NCBI GenBank assembly: GCA_033026295.1
Contig: CM065182.1
Coordinates: 5,208,001-5,272,000, forward strand
Source of the DNA: Channa striata
Lineage: Eukaryota; Chordata; Actinopteri; Anabantiformes; Channidae
Length of the DNA stretch: 64,000 bases
Direction of reading: 5' to 3'
Part shown: one piece after another, positions 14,075-27,829 of the stretch
How positions within the stretch are numbered: the stretch's first letter is position 1
How the letters are laid out: each line of letters opens with the position of its first letter
Made by a program: the position numbers and the translations under genes
The notes under the pieces: model-generated
Database searches by the model: none
What the model was told of the DNA's origin: nothing
Seen by the model: only the letters and a program-made list of their open reading frames with translations

Positions 14075-15689
14075 ACAGTATATAATTTGTAAAAATGCAT
14101 CCATTTTAAAGTTTTGTGTGGGTTCTTAGCCAAACATTATTTTGAGTACAATAATGTGCCTAGAAAGACAAAAAAGTAAGAATTTAAAGTTTTCCATTCA
14201 GACTGAGAACTTATAATAATAATAATATTTTTCCCCCTGCAACTACAGTTTTTAGCTACTTTTCTCTCCTTTGATTTAACACTAATGCAGAGGACAAAGA
14301 GTTACAAAGCGGTAGTTTAAAAGGAGGATTAACACTAAATCAATCTAAGTTTAGTCTAAGACAAGCTTACAGTAATATTAATTTACAAAACAGGTCAATT
14401 AGGGAGAAGATCCACTGGGAAGACAGCAGCACTGAGGCACCAGCAACAAGGGAAAATATCCTCCCCCTCTCTCTGGGAATGGTATGGTCCGCCTTGTCCC
14501 ATAAAAGGAGATGTTATTTTACACCACAGGGCCTCTCCTCCATGTGATGTCACTGCCCTCAGCAAAGCCCCAACCAATCGGAGCTCAGCTTTCCATCAAC
14601 AACCTCCCCCTACCCCCCTCCCCCCATTTTGCCCCGGGCACAGTGCAAAGCAGCAGCACTAGCTCTGAAAGAGACAGCGCACAGAATCCAGCGTGCAGGT
14701 TGTAACAAATGGGAGACATTTTCATCAGCCCCAAAAGATGATGACACATGTTAACAAATGTGTTATCACCACATGTTGCAAGGTCTTATCTGATATAACA
14801 AATGACAACAACATCCTTAGATTTGTCTTTTTCGATTCTTTGGGTTTTTTTTAAACTTCCTCCGCACAGCCAGAGATAACGTCAAAAGTTTAAATTTGAG
14901 CACCAATTATTCCGTTTCAAAATACACATGACAAACAACAGAAGCACAGCTTCTTATTTGAGTTGCTGCAATGTGACTACATTTAGCACTGCTTCACTGT
15001 TTGTGCTTGAATAATTAATTGCTAGTTATCAAAACAGCTGGTGATCATTTTTCTGTTAATTGATTAAAGCAGTTATCAAACATGTGCTGGAACCATGAAC
15101 TTCTCTAGGCATTACCAGGAGGAGCTAGATGTGACTTTTCTTCGATATGCGGTGAAAAATAACCCTCTCTTGTACCCTCTGACCAGGTGCCAGTGCCCCC
15201 TCGCTGAAATCAAATGTCCTGTCCAGCCACAGCTGCCCTAAACACACAAAATGCTTGGGCAGGATTGTTTCATAATCGGATCAATATGATGTGCTGTTTA
15301 ATTGTGGTTAAACAGTGACTGCAAAGTGTATAAAAGTAACAAACAAAGCCCTGACAAAGAATGGAGCACAAAACAGCCATTCTTATTTTAGCATTATGGT
15401 CCAAGGTACTAGTAGTTTTGAGTAATTTTCATTTGAAATGTAATCTGAAACAGCCATTCTTATTAATTTCTCTGCGTTTACTTTTATGGACTGATCACTT
15501 ATTCAATGCACATCAATTTTATAAGCAATTTACTTTTATAAATAGATGAGGGCCACTATTGTTGTTTAATCAATAAAGCTCATTAAAACAAAACGTATCA
15601 GCACATAAAAGACATTGTAATACAGTTGAATTACTATGGGGGAACTTTACTCACAGAAGACGGTCTAGGTCGTGTGTGACTCTAGCTAC

Positions 15690-15875
15690 ATCCCTGGCAC
15701 CTCTGGTCACATGTTTGCTCAAGGACAAGCAGTGTCTTGCCTGTTGATAGTTGTCTGAGTGGGTGATTGTGAGTGTGAGTGTGAATGGGTAAATAAGAAG
15801 CGGCGTAAAGCGCTTTGAGTAGCAACAGGTAGAAAAGTGCTGTATAAGTGCCGACCATATACCATTTAGTGTTTG
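15690..15875 (+). repeat. SINE-like dispersed repeat tail
   Basis: GAGTGTGAATGGGTAAATAA followed by TAAAGCGCTTTGAGTAGC and AGGTAGAAAAGTGCTGTATA matches the tail of a widespread teleost dispersed repeat (consensus-like AAAGCGCTTTGAGT, then AAAAGCGCTATATAAGT). It lies in aff4 intron 1. Confidence 0.65.
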
Positions 15876-18800
15876 AAGAATCTTCAAGGTTCTGGGTAAC
15901 AGGCTCACAACCGTCACCTGTTAAAAATGTTCCTTTATCGGATGTACTGTACAAATAGCACTTTAATGCATCTGAACAACAAGCTGTGGGTAATGGTTAG
16001 AGCCAGTGTCACCACCCGTGGTGGTTTTGAAAAAAACCTGCTGACTGCAGGAATTCCACAGGGAGTGTCCGTTCAAATGGAGCAAACCTGCCTCCTATAA
16101 GCAGCTGTTTGGGGAGGAGTGCTGTCAAGACCGCATGCAGCTAGGACCAAAATAATCAGAAACTGCTGAAAACTGTGACTTCTAACTCTGAATTAACACC
16201 TACTACAAAATCAAATTACTTTTTAAAGAATACTTAAAAGAAGCATCATTGCGATAGAAACTTCTCAGTTTCTAACCTGAAGTACAAAACAGACAAAGTT
16301 GATGTGTAATGTCAAAATATTTGGCTGAGGACGTTCGAGGAAGATGATGGCAAAATTAGGTTAAGGCTGACTGTTTTGTAAGAATTAATTCCTGTTTCAG
16401 TAAAACCCCTTCAATTTTTGTTTGTGGCTTCGGATTAGCTCCAATTAACATATCAAAACAGGTCTCCGAGTCTTGATTGACATGTTCTCCAAACAACTGC
16501 TTATATCCATTCATTCAGCCAGGTTTGAAGCTTTGAACTGACTCAGCCTGAAATGCCTCCACTCAGCAGGCATGCATTATCTGAATCAGAGGGAACTGCT
16601 CGCATTTACCAATCAGAGCCTGGTGCTTTAATAGTTCTACGTCTAAAAGCCCAATGAATCACATTAATTTGGCATTGTTTTCATTGTTCCACGATGCTAC
16701 GTTTAGCTTGGAATTGAACTCCGTGACTCTAGGTTGGTGACGTCTCTGAAACCTAAAAGCAAAGAATGTTATACTATCAGATGAGCTCACAAAGAAAATG
16801 CTCTCACTTGTCACACGGACACAAATGACAAAATGTTCAGGACAATTTTTTTGCCACATTGTTCACAGTACATGAGACGGAACCGTCAATTATCTTGGCA
16901 CCTTGCCAAAGAACCTACGTAACACGGACATTTCAACATGCACGCCAAGCTTGTGAAGAAGCGGTCACTTGTTTTGTTTTTTGTTTGCATGACCCTTATG
17001 TATGTGAACTATTGTGACATTTTAGAATTACACTACCTCTCCAGGCCCTGACTCATCATTGACTCTACATACTGTGTTGTAACTTCTGTTTAAAACTCAG
17101 CATTTGCAGCACATTTAAGTGTTTTTTTAAGATCGCGGACAGCTTTACTGCGCCAAAACTGTGAAAGTGTTTACCTGTGTCGTGTTAGAGCTCTAAAACA
17201 GGCCTTAGGAGGAGAGGCTGATAATGAAATTCTCTCAGGGTAATTTGGTCACAAAGGTGTGAAAGTCTCTTGAGGTGCAAATTTATTGATTTTTTTTGCC
17301 ACATTTTTCAATAAAAGGAGTGCTAGGCACAGGAATAATACCTAATTAAATTAGATTAAATAAAAAAAACAAAAATCATAAATTGTAGCTGATAGAAAAT
17401 TTCATTTTTTACAGATCCAGCCTAAATGTTGTTATTTCAGCTTGTTCTGTGAGCTGAAGCAAGAATACTCGATTCTGCGTTATCAGCCCAAGAAAGGCAC
17501 GTAACCATTCCTGACTCACAGTAATTTTACCTTCTAGAAATAACGATTACCCAGCTGAAACATGACCTAGGCCACTAAAACTGCAGACAGCATGCGAAGT
17601 TATACTGCAGCAAGATAACAACAACGAAAGGTCAAACATTACTCCAGCTTTACTGAGTGTCAGTCATAAGTTTATTACTCACCCAACAGTCTGGACCAAA
17701 TTTGGAACACTCTAAACTATACTTTACTATGCTGAGCCCCACAATAAACGATAGTGTCCCCACATGCTTTCATACATTCCATTCTTAAACACAAACCGTA
17801 AATAATTGACCCGCTAGTGAATATTAAAATAGTATGATTCACAAGCTTGCAGGGCCCAGCGCATGCACTACATTAGTCGTTTGCTCTCATTTCATTTGTC
17901 ACACTTTAGATTGTACTTTACATTTCAATCACCCATTTGTTAATACCTGCAAAGCACTCTACCTCTGAAATTGTTATGGCAATGGATTTCATTGCAGTGC
18001 GTTGGAAGTACAACCGCTGCAATAAATGACTACTGATAATATAATTTCCAGACCAGTTTTGACAGTATCTCGTGGTATGGATCTGTGGTAGATCTGTGAA
18101 ATGAAAAGACCTTAATGAGCTTCACCTCCACGGGACCATATAGCCACATGAGAGATTAACTCACATCCTAGAGAACAAAAGCTGAAGAACAAATGCACGA
18201 GGTCAGGACACAGTGAGCAGCATATTTTTGTGCTGTGTGCGCAACAGTATGGAGAGATAAAAAAAAAAAAGAGCTGCTGATTTCTGATTAGATTTGAGCT
18301 AATTAAACTGGCAGGCTCTGGAAGAGTCTTTAAACAACTTTGCACAAGCTTCTCTTTGCAAAGGAAATACGACTGGATTCTAAACTAGCTGGAGAATGTG
18401 TAGAATAAACAAACCAGACGATTCCGATGACGTGAATATAAACAGAAAATTCACACTATAGCCAGCAAAGGGGTTTAAGACAAATGTAATAAGACAAAAT
18501 AAACTAGTAACTACACAATTTAGTTAATTCAGCCAATGCCTGTTAATTTTGGGTGTACTGTTCTACATTTTTTTCTTTGAACAGCTTGAAACTAGTTCTT
18601 GCATAATTTCAAACATCCATCCTGCAAGAGCACACTGCACTACTACCACAATGTACAATAGACATGTCTAAGCCAAAGAAAATATGAACCCACTCCTCTG
18701 TCTGGAATGGACAAACAAGTCACCATTACATCTCAACAGAACATGAACATGAGGCCTGTGCTTGGCTACAGAGGAAATAGTTACACTAAAACCACAGAGC

Positions 18801-20159
18801 AGAACCTAAACAGGAAGCGATGAGGATTTTACTGTGAACTGCATCACAGGTAGCACAAGACAGAAAGTAGAAAATGTTCACCTGCCATAACATATTAAGT
18901 TTTCTCCTTGGACCACAACAGTCTGAATATGAACATTTTTTAATTTATAACCTCCTTACTTTGGCTAGTTTGAAATATGTTATCACTATCACAATTTAGC
19001 AATGCTGTCATCTGGGAGTCAGCTAAGTTTGGTCACACTCTTTCTGTTAACCTTATTTCAAAAATACAACCCCAGTAATCTTGCAGTCACATTCTGTTGT
19101 CTCCATCCTTTTCATTCAAATACAAAATCATTTAAAGTAACATAATTTGAAACTATATAAAGTAAATATGAAAGACTGTGACACAGTTGGACTACATTGC
19201 GTCATAAACTGTTGTAAAAAGTCCTGAGGGCATACTTAGGTTTTCTAAAACTGTTACTTACAGTTTACGCTTACTTTAATAACTATATTCAGAAAATTAA
19301 ATCTACCTAGTAGTTTGTTAAATGATCTAGTGTCTTAATGTGATAAAGGCTGAAAGTAGGGTCAATGTATGTATTCTCTGTCTCTTAACCATGAAAGCAA
19401 TACCATCGCTCCTGTACGTCCGTATGAAATTAAAACACCTGACTTCACCTACTGTGCCAGATCACATCTACCCACATTCGTAAGTTTACAACCTGAGGCC
19501 TCCCACACAGTAACATGTCAATCCAAGAGAAACCAGTGGATTGGTCCAAAGAGTCTCCTGCTTTCTGTATTCATGTATCAGGGATTTGGAGAGTGAATCT
19601 GGACTTGTGTATTTTCTGGCCCTTCCCCCAACTGTGGCAAATAAAATGGCTTCCTAAAGAGGCACATCAGCTGTCCATTTGCAAGACCAGTGTTACACAC
19701 ATAAGTCTATCGAGCTGCTACTCTGCGCAATAGCAATCCTGGGGTGAATCATTACCACTGAAAGACTGATAGGAGTAGCACGAAGAGCAATCTCGCGTAG
19801 TAAAAGCAGGATATGATGTGCAGTGCTAACAGGAAAACAACCCAAAAGTTTTTCCTGGTCACTGTGAGCAATCGGATGAGTGTCGAGTTAGTTCAACGCG
19901 GCTATTTATAACACGTTAACTACACGTGAGCACGTCAAATAAACGTTGCCCGTATTTCATTTGCACAACTTTGACGATTTATTTAATCTTAGCACCTAGT
20001 TGACTCATAAAGTTTATTTAGATAAACTGTGAGAACGTACCGTGCGTTTGCCATTTGCCATATGCATTGCCGAATATGTATGCCATCGTCTCCAAAACGT
20101 AGTCGTGCCAGTTGAGAAACTTATGGGGAAGTTATGTTAACCGCGGCCAAACCGACATA

Positions 20160-20850
20160 AACATCAGACGTCATGACCTGTTAGCTAACATTACAGGAAC
20201 CACCACTGCCACTGCGACTGTGCCCCAGCTAACACACGCATAAAGGTAACACTCACCAGTCTGTCTGCCGTGTTAAATATCATTTCAGCAATCGATACAT
20301 AAGGCCACCAGAACTCAGAATTAGATCAGCATCTGCACGTAAGGCAGGATGCTAACACGCTCCCTAAAGCACAAGCTACCTGCATATTCGCTTTAGCATA
20401 ACGTTAGCTAGCCTCAAGCGTCTTGGTGCTAGGCTAACGGCTAGCTAGCGTTAAACCCATTGATTTTTTAGCGGAAATTTAAATTAACATCCGCTACAAC
20501 CTTCACATACAAACTAGATGAACACAGTCGCCCCTTAGAGTATTTTGTGATATAGAGCAGTCTTACCTCTTGTCTTCTTTTTAGGCCCAAACCATTCTAG
20601 CTATTGGAAAGCTCTTTTCTCTTTGTCTTTTCCACTTCCAGTAACACGCAAAATGTACTAAACAAAACGCTACAATGGCTAAAACAATAAAAGCGAATGG
20701 ATGGTCTCCATCTCGTCCTTAAAAGGCAGCTGCACATCGAGTGAAAAACCCAGTGGAATCATGTTTGCCTCTCGTTTATCCTATTATTCCTGCACAGAAG
20801 TGACTGCTATAGGTACCGCTGCTAGCTAAGTTGAGTAGCCAGCAGGTACC
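20160..20850 (-). promoter_or_regulatory. aff4: Probable aff4 promoter and non-coding first exon(s)
   Basis: Three good minus-strand splice donors that could end a non-coding first exon lie here or just below: AGAG|GTAAGA with the exon ending at 20567, ACTG|GTGAGTG near 20257, and CACG|GTACGTTC near 20040. The donor at 20567 is the best match to consensus. The stretch is richer in CpG than the flanking intron and holds many GCTAGC/GCTAAC motifs (20179-20190, 20403-20454, 20821-20830). It also has a CRE-like GACGTCATGA at 20167. Which donor is used, and where transcription starts, cannot be decided from sequence alone. Confidence 0.45.
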
Positions 20851-22890
20851 ACAGACAGGACTGGATGCATGGACGGCATCAAGCAGTGCTGCCTTCACGG
20901 GCTGTAGGACATACGTCAAAACAATCGCATGAAAAGTCATGTATTTCCTTTGTACACGTGACAGAGATCATTTATGTTATCACACACAGTGTGGATGACG
21001 GTTTAAAAAGATCTTTTGCGGTTTTCTTAACAGACAATTTTAAGGTTATTTAGAAATGAATGTTTAAAATTTAACAGATGTTGTCCACTTGATTTGATTC
21101 CACTTTACCGATAGGAGAGTCAAAATGAACATTAATTGGGAAAAACCGAAAGAGTAGTAGATTAGGAAGACTCACAGTCTACGTATCGACGATAATGCTA
21201 ATTACCGATTTACACCAGTATTCAGAATTCCCATGCACTGTGAATGCAACAATTCTGTGACGCACAGGTGGATCTGAGATGACGTTCAGGGCGGAAATGA
21301 AATCTCAAACTTACCCAAGAGCAAGTTTATTCTCGGGTTTAAACGAGGTTAACTCTCAGACTGAACCCGTGTCGCCCCAGGATTTCATCCAACTATGGAT
21401 GTGCTGTTATTAACATTAAAATCGGGCCGATGATATCAGCCGAACGTGCCGTTAAAACACAGAGGGCGGTGCGATGTGCAACAAAAGCCTCTGTGGGTCA
21501 GAGTAATTTAATAACACGTTCATCGGAGCAGTCTGATGACATTCCTGGCAAGTGTAAACCACAAAAAAAAACTATAAATATTCAGGCATCACTAAGTCTG
21601 TGCGCGCGCATGCATGTGTGCTGATTTTGCTCGCTGAGATCAGGCAAATGGTGGTTCACATTTCAACTAAATGCAATTTACATTTAATTTCCCTATTAAT
21701 AAACACATCTTTAGTCTACCTTTCCCTCTCTCTACCTTTCGTTTGGCACGTAGCCTAAGACGGAAGCTGCTGATCAGGGATTTAATGTCGACCCGGTCCA
21801 CGAGAGCGCGCAGTTTTCCCACATAATAAATCCAGATTTTCTAATCCACTTCTCAAGCGGGTTTAAAGTGTCGACATAACCGGATAAACTAATGCAGGAT
21901 TACAATGTCCAGCATTTGATCACAAGCTTTGCGAAGAACAGGTTATTATTTGAATAACACAGACTGAGAGAGGTTATTGTGGTGCTTGATTTCTGATGCC
22001 AACATGAAACTTTTTGTGGCATTCAAAGTGTAACGTATTGATGGGTTTTTGGGAAACGATTTCAGTGCTTGTCAGCTGCTAGAAGGCATCCAGTGTTGGA
22101 TCTGATGAGTGCCCTCTGTCAAACTACTTTAAGACATTTCTTATTAGTCCACATATATTTTTGTCTCTCAGAGCAGAATTAAGTGTGAGTCTGTTGTCAA
22201 ATGTCTTAATAGGAGCTCAGATGACAAGATGCATCTGCCAGTAGCACATTCTCGTCCAGTGAGCCCTTATCAGGGTAATATTGCCAAGATGAAACAGTTC
22301 ATTAAAAAACTTACTGGATACTTAAGACATAAATTCTTCAAAGAAAGCAAGCTACTTTACAAAAATCTATACATTGCCCTAAATGATGATTAGCTGCATT
22401 TGACCCAGCCTATAAACACTGCACCTAAACTAAACCTGTACTTCAGTTTACTTAAACTGGACACACACGACATGTGATTATTTACAAGATTTCTTGTGAA
22501 TTTTGGCTTAGAATAATAACTATTGCATTTAGTGACTCCTAATAATAATGGATTTAAAAAATCCTTAGGCGTGTAATTCTTAGCAGGCAACACCATCCCT
22601 ACCAACACTGTCTGGGACCATGAGATGCTGGTTTTGAAAATATCCGAAATGTGAATTAGACATTTTATAACCAGACTCATTGATGTAAAGTCGTTATAAA
22701 GTGCTTCACTTTGGCAAAATTAAATATTATATAGATGCAAACTTACACTTTGAAAAAACAAAAAGTTTATTTTACAGTGAAACAAGCAACTTCACCTTCA
22801 TAGCAAGAAGATCTTTTAAACTGAAACCAGTTTTAAAAATTTACGAAGAGAACGTCTACGCATGTATAATGGTGTTTTCAATAGTAGATA
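20850..22890. other. Intergenic: aff4 5' side to zcchc10 3' side
   Basis: I see no gene here. The stretch is mostly AT-rich with short chance open frames on both strands. A small GC-richer patch near 21420-21640 contains an alternating CG/CA tract (GCGCGCATGCATGTGTG). Nothing in it resembles a known exon. Confidence 0.5.
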
Positions 22891-22899
22891 TGGTGTTGC

Positions 22900-22905
22900 T
22901 TTATT
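22900..22905 (-). terminator. zcchc10: Candidate polyadenylation signal for zcchc10
   Basis: An AATAAA on the minus strand (TTTATT on plus) lies about 320 bases past the zcchc10 stop codon. A second AATAAA is at 22771-22766. Position and orientation fit 3' end formation of zcchc10; which one is used is unknown. Confidence 0.4.
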
Positions 22906-23225
22906 AAGGTTATGAGCTGCACAGGTTCAGTTTGACTAAAAATATACTTTAATACAAAATCACAAGATTCAATAGGAGTAATCCCACTAGTTTCCTTAGA
23001 TATTTAAAAGGTGTATTTCCAGCAAAAACTTGAGAAAATATAACATTAGCAGAAGTAGCTGAGGAACCATTTCTCTCATTCATTCTCCTATCATTTCTGG
23101 CCGTTTTTGTTAACAAAACTACACAAGCAGTAAATCGTATCCATGCATATCCAAACGTCTGAGGAAAAAAAAAAGAAGTGAACAGCTAATATTGACTTGG
23201 GAAATCAACAACCAGAAAACCCCAC

Positions 23226-26200
23226 TTATTTCTTCTTCTTCTTCTTCCTTGGGGGTCCTTGATCTGAATCGCTGCTGCTTCCTGAGTCTGCGCTGTCTGA
23301 GGACGAAGAGGAGGAGGAAGATGAGGAAGAGCTGTCATCGTCACTGTCACTGCTGCTGTCGCTGTCATCTGAGGAGGAGCTGAGGGAGTCGCTGCTGTCC
23401 GACGATGAGTCACTGGAGGAGCTGTCTGAATCACTGCTGCTGTCACTGAGTGTTAAGTGGCAAAGGAAAAAACAGGATGAAGAAAATGGGGTGTACTGTT
23501 GTTTAGTCTCACTTTTCATATTGAACCTGTTGTAATCTCTAGGATGTTTCATGGGGTGTAGGGGCTGTTGAGCTGTGACTTAGCAAGCGGTGTTGAAAAA
23601 GTGCTTTGTTGGCTCTTCGACACACTTTACCTACTTTGGAAAGTGTGAAATGAGAGTTTGCAATTCACTTCAAACAACTGGGAAAGTAGGACAAACACAG
23701 AGCATCAGCTGCACACGACTTGGTGTATTACAAAGGACCGACACGCAATCACTTTGTCAATTCACACAGACAAAGAAAGAGGAAGACAGAAGAGAACTAT
23801 TGAATGGTTTTGTTATGTTTTTTTTTTTGTCTGTTTTAGTTTCTAATTTGTCCCTAACTTTTTTGGAGGGTTTTGGTGAAGATTAAGACTAATGAACAAT
23901 AACATATACAACAGAAATATACACATGCAGGCTTTTTTTATTTTATTTTATTTTTTTTTTAATGGGAGCTAAGCCCCCTCTCCCATATGTCTGAACACTG
24001 ATGATGCTGATAAACAGATTTTGTCACACAAAAAAAGAAACTATATATGAAATCAGAATTTATGTTAGAGCCAAACTTTCCAAAGTCCACACTGAATTAA
24101 TGTTTAGTGCGTCTTTGTTTTATTACTGTGACATTTTTGGAGTCGACAGTCGATAATCAACATCAACGTCAGCAGTTTCCAAACTTAGGGGAAGCAGCAC
24201 ATGTCATCAGGCAGAAAATACTAAGTCGAACTTAAATTAAATAGACTTTTTTTTCACACAGCAGACATTTTGACTTGCCAAACACAAGTGCAGCTAAAAA
24301 CATCATTCATCGCTCTGTAATAACTGCTGGAACAAACTCCATCATTAAAGTTATTAGTTCCACCTGTGCTTTCGCTGCCAAACAATAAAAATGTGGCTGT
24401 GAAAAAAGGTCTATCAAATTGATTCATTTAGGAAACATAAAAAAAAAAAAAGTGCTCACACACTAAGCAAAGGCTATCAAGAGCAGTGGGGCCAAGCGAG
24501 GGGATGGTGTAGGCCGGTTAACGAGTATTGTATTGAAAGACCACATATTTGGCCAGAATTCACTATCAAGGAAAGAGCATGTGCAAATAATAAATGAACA
24601 ATGGCTTAATTCCATTCATCGGTTTCAGGGTCCAGATATGATGTGTTCTGACTCACACTCAAAACGATTCTATAATATTTTTATTAATGTCTGTGTGTCT
24701 ACTCTAACAGGTCGAGATGAGTGCACTGGAAAAACTGACAACTAATTTAATGTTTAATTGAGATTAACAGTATAAATGTACCGTTTGAAAAGCAAAACAA
24801 TAAAATCTGGTCTTGTGCATTAAATCTACAATCGTTGAACTGCAATACTATCTCCTGCAACATTAAACAGTGTTATATTCAACATTTATGGGCAGGCACA
24901 GAATGTACAGTATTAAAAACCATTACCAATGCAACATTAAACATTGTTGTCATGCGACATAAGAAAATAGAAATTTTCAGGGTCAACTAAATTTCTTAAG
25001 ATTTTTTTTTTATTTAGTGATGTGCACTAATCAATAGACTCCACTAGAGGTAGCAGTTTAGTCACATTTCTGTTTTACAGAGGGATGTGAGTGGGACAGC
25101 AATGCTGCAGAAGCTTATTTTCACCCCAATTTAAAATAAATGTATACACCTATGACTAATGGGATTTTCCTGCAACATTAACAACCCACCTGTGACCTGG
25201 GATTTACTTTCGTGTCCGAGTGTGTTTACTGATTGACAACACTGACATGCCCACTACCTAGCACAACTGCATAACCTCTTAGATGAGGGGTATAACATCT
25301 TTAAGAAATTTTTGTTTAATTGATTTAAAAGAATTTCGTAAATCAGTAAAACTGTTATAATGTGAAGGGCTTCATTTGTGTGTACTAAAATGTGAATTGG
25401 TTTAAATTTGTGTGTTAAAATCCTGTTTTGATCACTAGACCAGAAAAAAGAATCCTATAGCCAAAGCGCTAACATAAAAAAATCAGCCACAAGATTACAG
25501 CTGGTGGTCTTCATAATGTTATAGAGAACACGGGTCAGCATGTCCACACTGAGCAGACTGAAGCTACACAGCTACTGTGCAAAATGTGATACACTGTGCG
25601 TAGAGGTAATAAATAGTAAAAGTAAAAGTGCAAGCATTGGCTTACAAATCATTTGCTCAAGTAAAGTTACTAAGCAAATTACCTACAGTTTAAGTACATA
25701 AGGTAAAAGTATTCCATTAGGAAAATAATGCATGTTAAATAGCACTGATTATGGTAATTAGGTCAATGTGAGCTTATATTAGCCATTATATGTCCTGACA
25801 GGTGATTAACCTATAGTGATACACCAGTATTTTCATGTATATTGAGCATAAAATATGTAGTAATAGTTTAAATATCTTACTTTTTTACTTTCTTCTCACT
25901 GTTGCCTTCCGTTCCTGTGCTGTAAAGGGACAAAAGGCCAAAATGTCAGTGACTCGTTTGACTACAACCCTAAGGTATTTAACATCCAGCAAATGTTTGC
26001 TTTTAAAAACAACTAATCAATTATTGCTTTGGTAAAACTGTTACAAAGGAATTTGTTTATGGACAAACAATCAACGTTTCCTTATAGCAATAGTACTGAC
26101 AATATTCAAAGTTCTGCAAATTCCATGTTTTGATCATGCAGCATAAAAACCAAATCAGCATTAAAGACTCCGTCTCATTTACTAGTGGTTGCTGACAGAG

Positions 26201-27725
26201 AAGCCTTACCCAGCGATGTTCAGGACGTTGTTTTCATTCTCTTTGAGTTTCTTTTTCATGTCAACGGTTCTTGACGGTCTGTACAAATACTTCCGTTTGC
26301 CTGTGCATTCGTATGTCCAGTGTCCCATCTCCAAACACTTCTGGCAGCGCACATGTTCTTTGTTCGCTTCTCTGCATGTAAATAAAAGGGAGAATGTGAA
26401 TGTAGTGGCTGCTATAGGGCTAAACAATGAGAGGCACAAAATCTGTAAAGAAAAACCTATTATTGCTGTTGTAGCTACAAATCCTTGTCGTTGGTGAGTG
26501 TTGGTAAACTGATATTAATTCTTTGCAAAAAATTAATTTGAAGCTGGTGAAGTTTTTTTTCCTATAAATGCGTTTATGGAGGATTAATATTATAAAGCAA
26601 ATGTTCTAATGTTTTAGCCTAGATTTTAACACCTGAACCATGAACAAGCATCTGTGTGCATCCCTTTTTAATGTTTACTCATCTGTAATAACTCAGCGTC
26701 TTTGTACTTTCTAATATTAAGTGTAGTACAAATATACTACTCTGTTAAGGTTCTTTTATAATGAAGTTGGTTAACTTTTTATAGGAAATAATTTCACACC
26801 CATCTAAACATCTGGATCTGTATAATTTTCTATTTACTGAGAAGATCTACTATACACTGCTTGACATCGTTGATGTCTCGTTGTTCTGCGATTTTTGAAT
26901 CTCACCACATTATTTCTTTAAAAGAAGTTATGAAATTAATAACAGCAATAATGCTAAACTAGAATAGCTCTGCAATTCTAATAAAAACTTTACTTCTTGA
27001 TTATGGTTGTTCTTTGCACAAAACACAAAACTTCTCTCTGCTCTTCCTCGTACTTGCATCTCATAAAACGGAAACACTTCTTTAACATCACTTTGCTTTT
27101 TATGTTTTTCTCCTCGTCTGAGAATTTTGGCCTGCCTTGATTCTCTTGTAAGTCGCTTTGGATTAAAGCGTGTGTGAATGTAAATTATATGGCACTGACA
27201 TACATATTCTGGAAAACCTAAATTCGATATATAAACTAAATCACTGTTTTGTGCTTTTTCCTATGACTCAGTTATACTACACAAAAATTAATGTTCTAGC
27301 AAACCGAAAGGCTCCGCCGATGAATATGAAGAGTGAAAAACGCTAGTCGCATTTTAAACTGATGTCGAATAAATTCAATGCTAACGTGTTTAAGGAGTAT
27401 TTAAACATACTAGTCACAAGCTGAAAAGCTAAACAAAAGCCTCCAGATATAAAATCATCACAAACTTCCATCAGAATCATAAGCTATATTCTGATATTGT
27501 AGAGAACGACTGTGGCGCATTTGTGTTGCCACTTCGCCCCGGTGCGACGGTGAAGTTACTTCATCCGTGTCACACGACGTTCGATGAGCTCACAGCTTAT
27601 ACAACGTGTATTTAAAAGACTAATACGTTCACCAAACGAATAAATGGGCGCCGTCGTGATTAGTTAACCTTAAATTATACTCACGCTTGCCTCCGTGCTA
27701 TTATTCTGTGCATGGGAGTCGCCAT
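23226..27725 (-). CDS. zcchc10: Zinc finger CCHC-type containing 10 (zcchc10), 4 coding exons
   Basis: This is a small zinc-knuckle protein of poorly known function, probably nuclear and RNA-related. Coding exons are 27725-27685, 26371-26210, 25919-25881 and 23445-23226, with phases that join cleanly to give 153 residues. The N-terminus MATPMHRIIARRQA matches vertebrate ZCCHC10. A single CCHC knuckle, CQKCLEMGHWTYEC (C-x2-C-x4-H-x4-C), spans residues 23-36 and is followed by TGKRKYLYRPSRT. The last exon (from residue 81) is almost pure Ser/Asp and ends in a run of six lysines before TAA at 23228-23226. Exon 1 joins directly to the knuckle exon, which corresponds to the shorter mammalian form lacking the optional segment between them. 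Intron 1 contains a fragment of SINE tail. The gene points away from hspa4, with about 3 kb between the two start codons. Confidence 0.95.
27130..27182 (+). repeat. SINE tail fragment
   Basis: The motif GTAAGTCGCTTTGGATTAAA is nearly identical to the tail of the longer SINE at 28160-28365 (GTAAGTCGCTTTGGATAAAA). It lies in zcchc10 intron 1 and is truncated at its 5' side. Tails of this type are common in teleost tRNA-derived SINEs. Confidence 0.6.
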
Positions 27726-27795
27726 GTTGCGGTTTACTTTTTCTTCTTCGCTGGGAACTGCTCAATGCATGTTTCCGGTCCAGCTAACTGATCCC

Positions 27796-27811
27796 GCGCC
27801 CCCTGGCGGCA
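27796..27811 (+). promoter_or_regulatory. CTCF-like motif upstream of zcchc10
   Basis: GCGCCCCCTGGCGGCA matches the reverse-complement core of the vertebrate CTCF consensus (GCGCCCCCTGGTGGC) with one T-to-C change. It sits about 70 bases upstream of the zcchc10 start codon, between the divergent zcchc10 and hspa4 genes. The match is by eye; occupancy is unknown. Confidence 0.5.
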
Positions 27812-27829
27812 CAACATGGATGTGTCGTA

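Larger units (their letters stand above)
7330..20566 (-). other. aff4 first intron (about 13 kb)
   Basis: This is the long interval between the ATG-bearing exon of aff4 and its likely non-coding first exon. I saw no additional exon on either strand; the open frames here are short and unlike any family I know. It contains CA/TG runs (10126-10147, 11154-11191), a poly(A) run near 12340, a perfect 40-bp palindrome (14035-14074) and a SINE-like tail (15690-15870). Regulatory elements are likely in an intron of this size, but I could not point to any with confidence apart from the palindrome. Confidence 0.6.
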
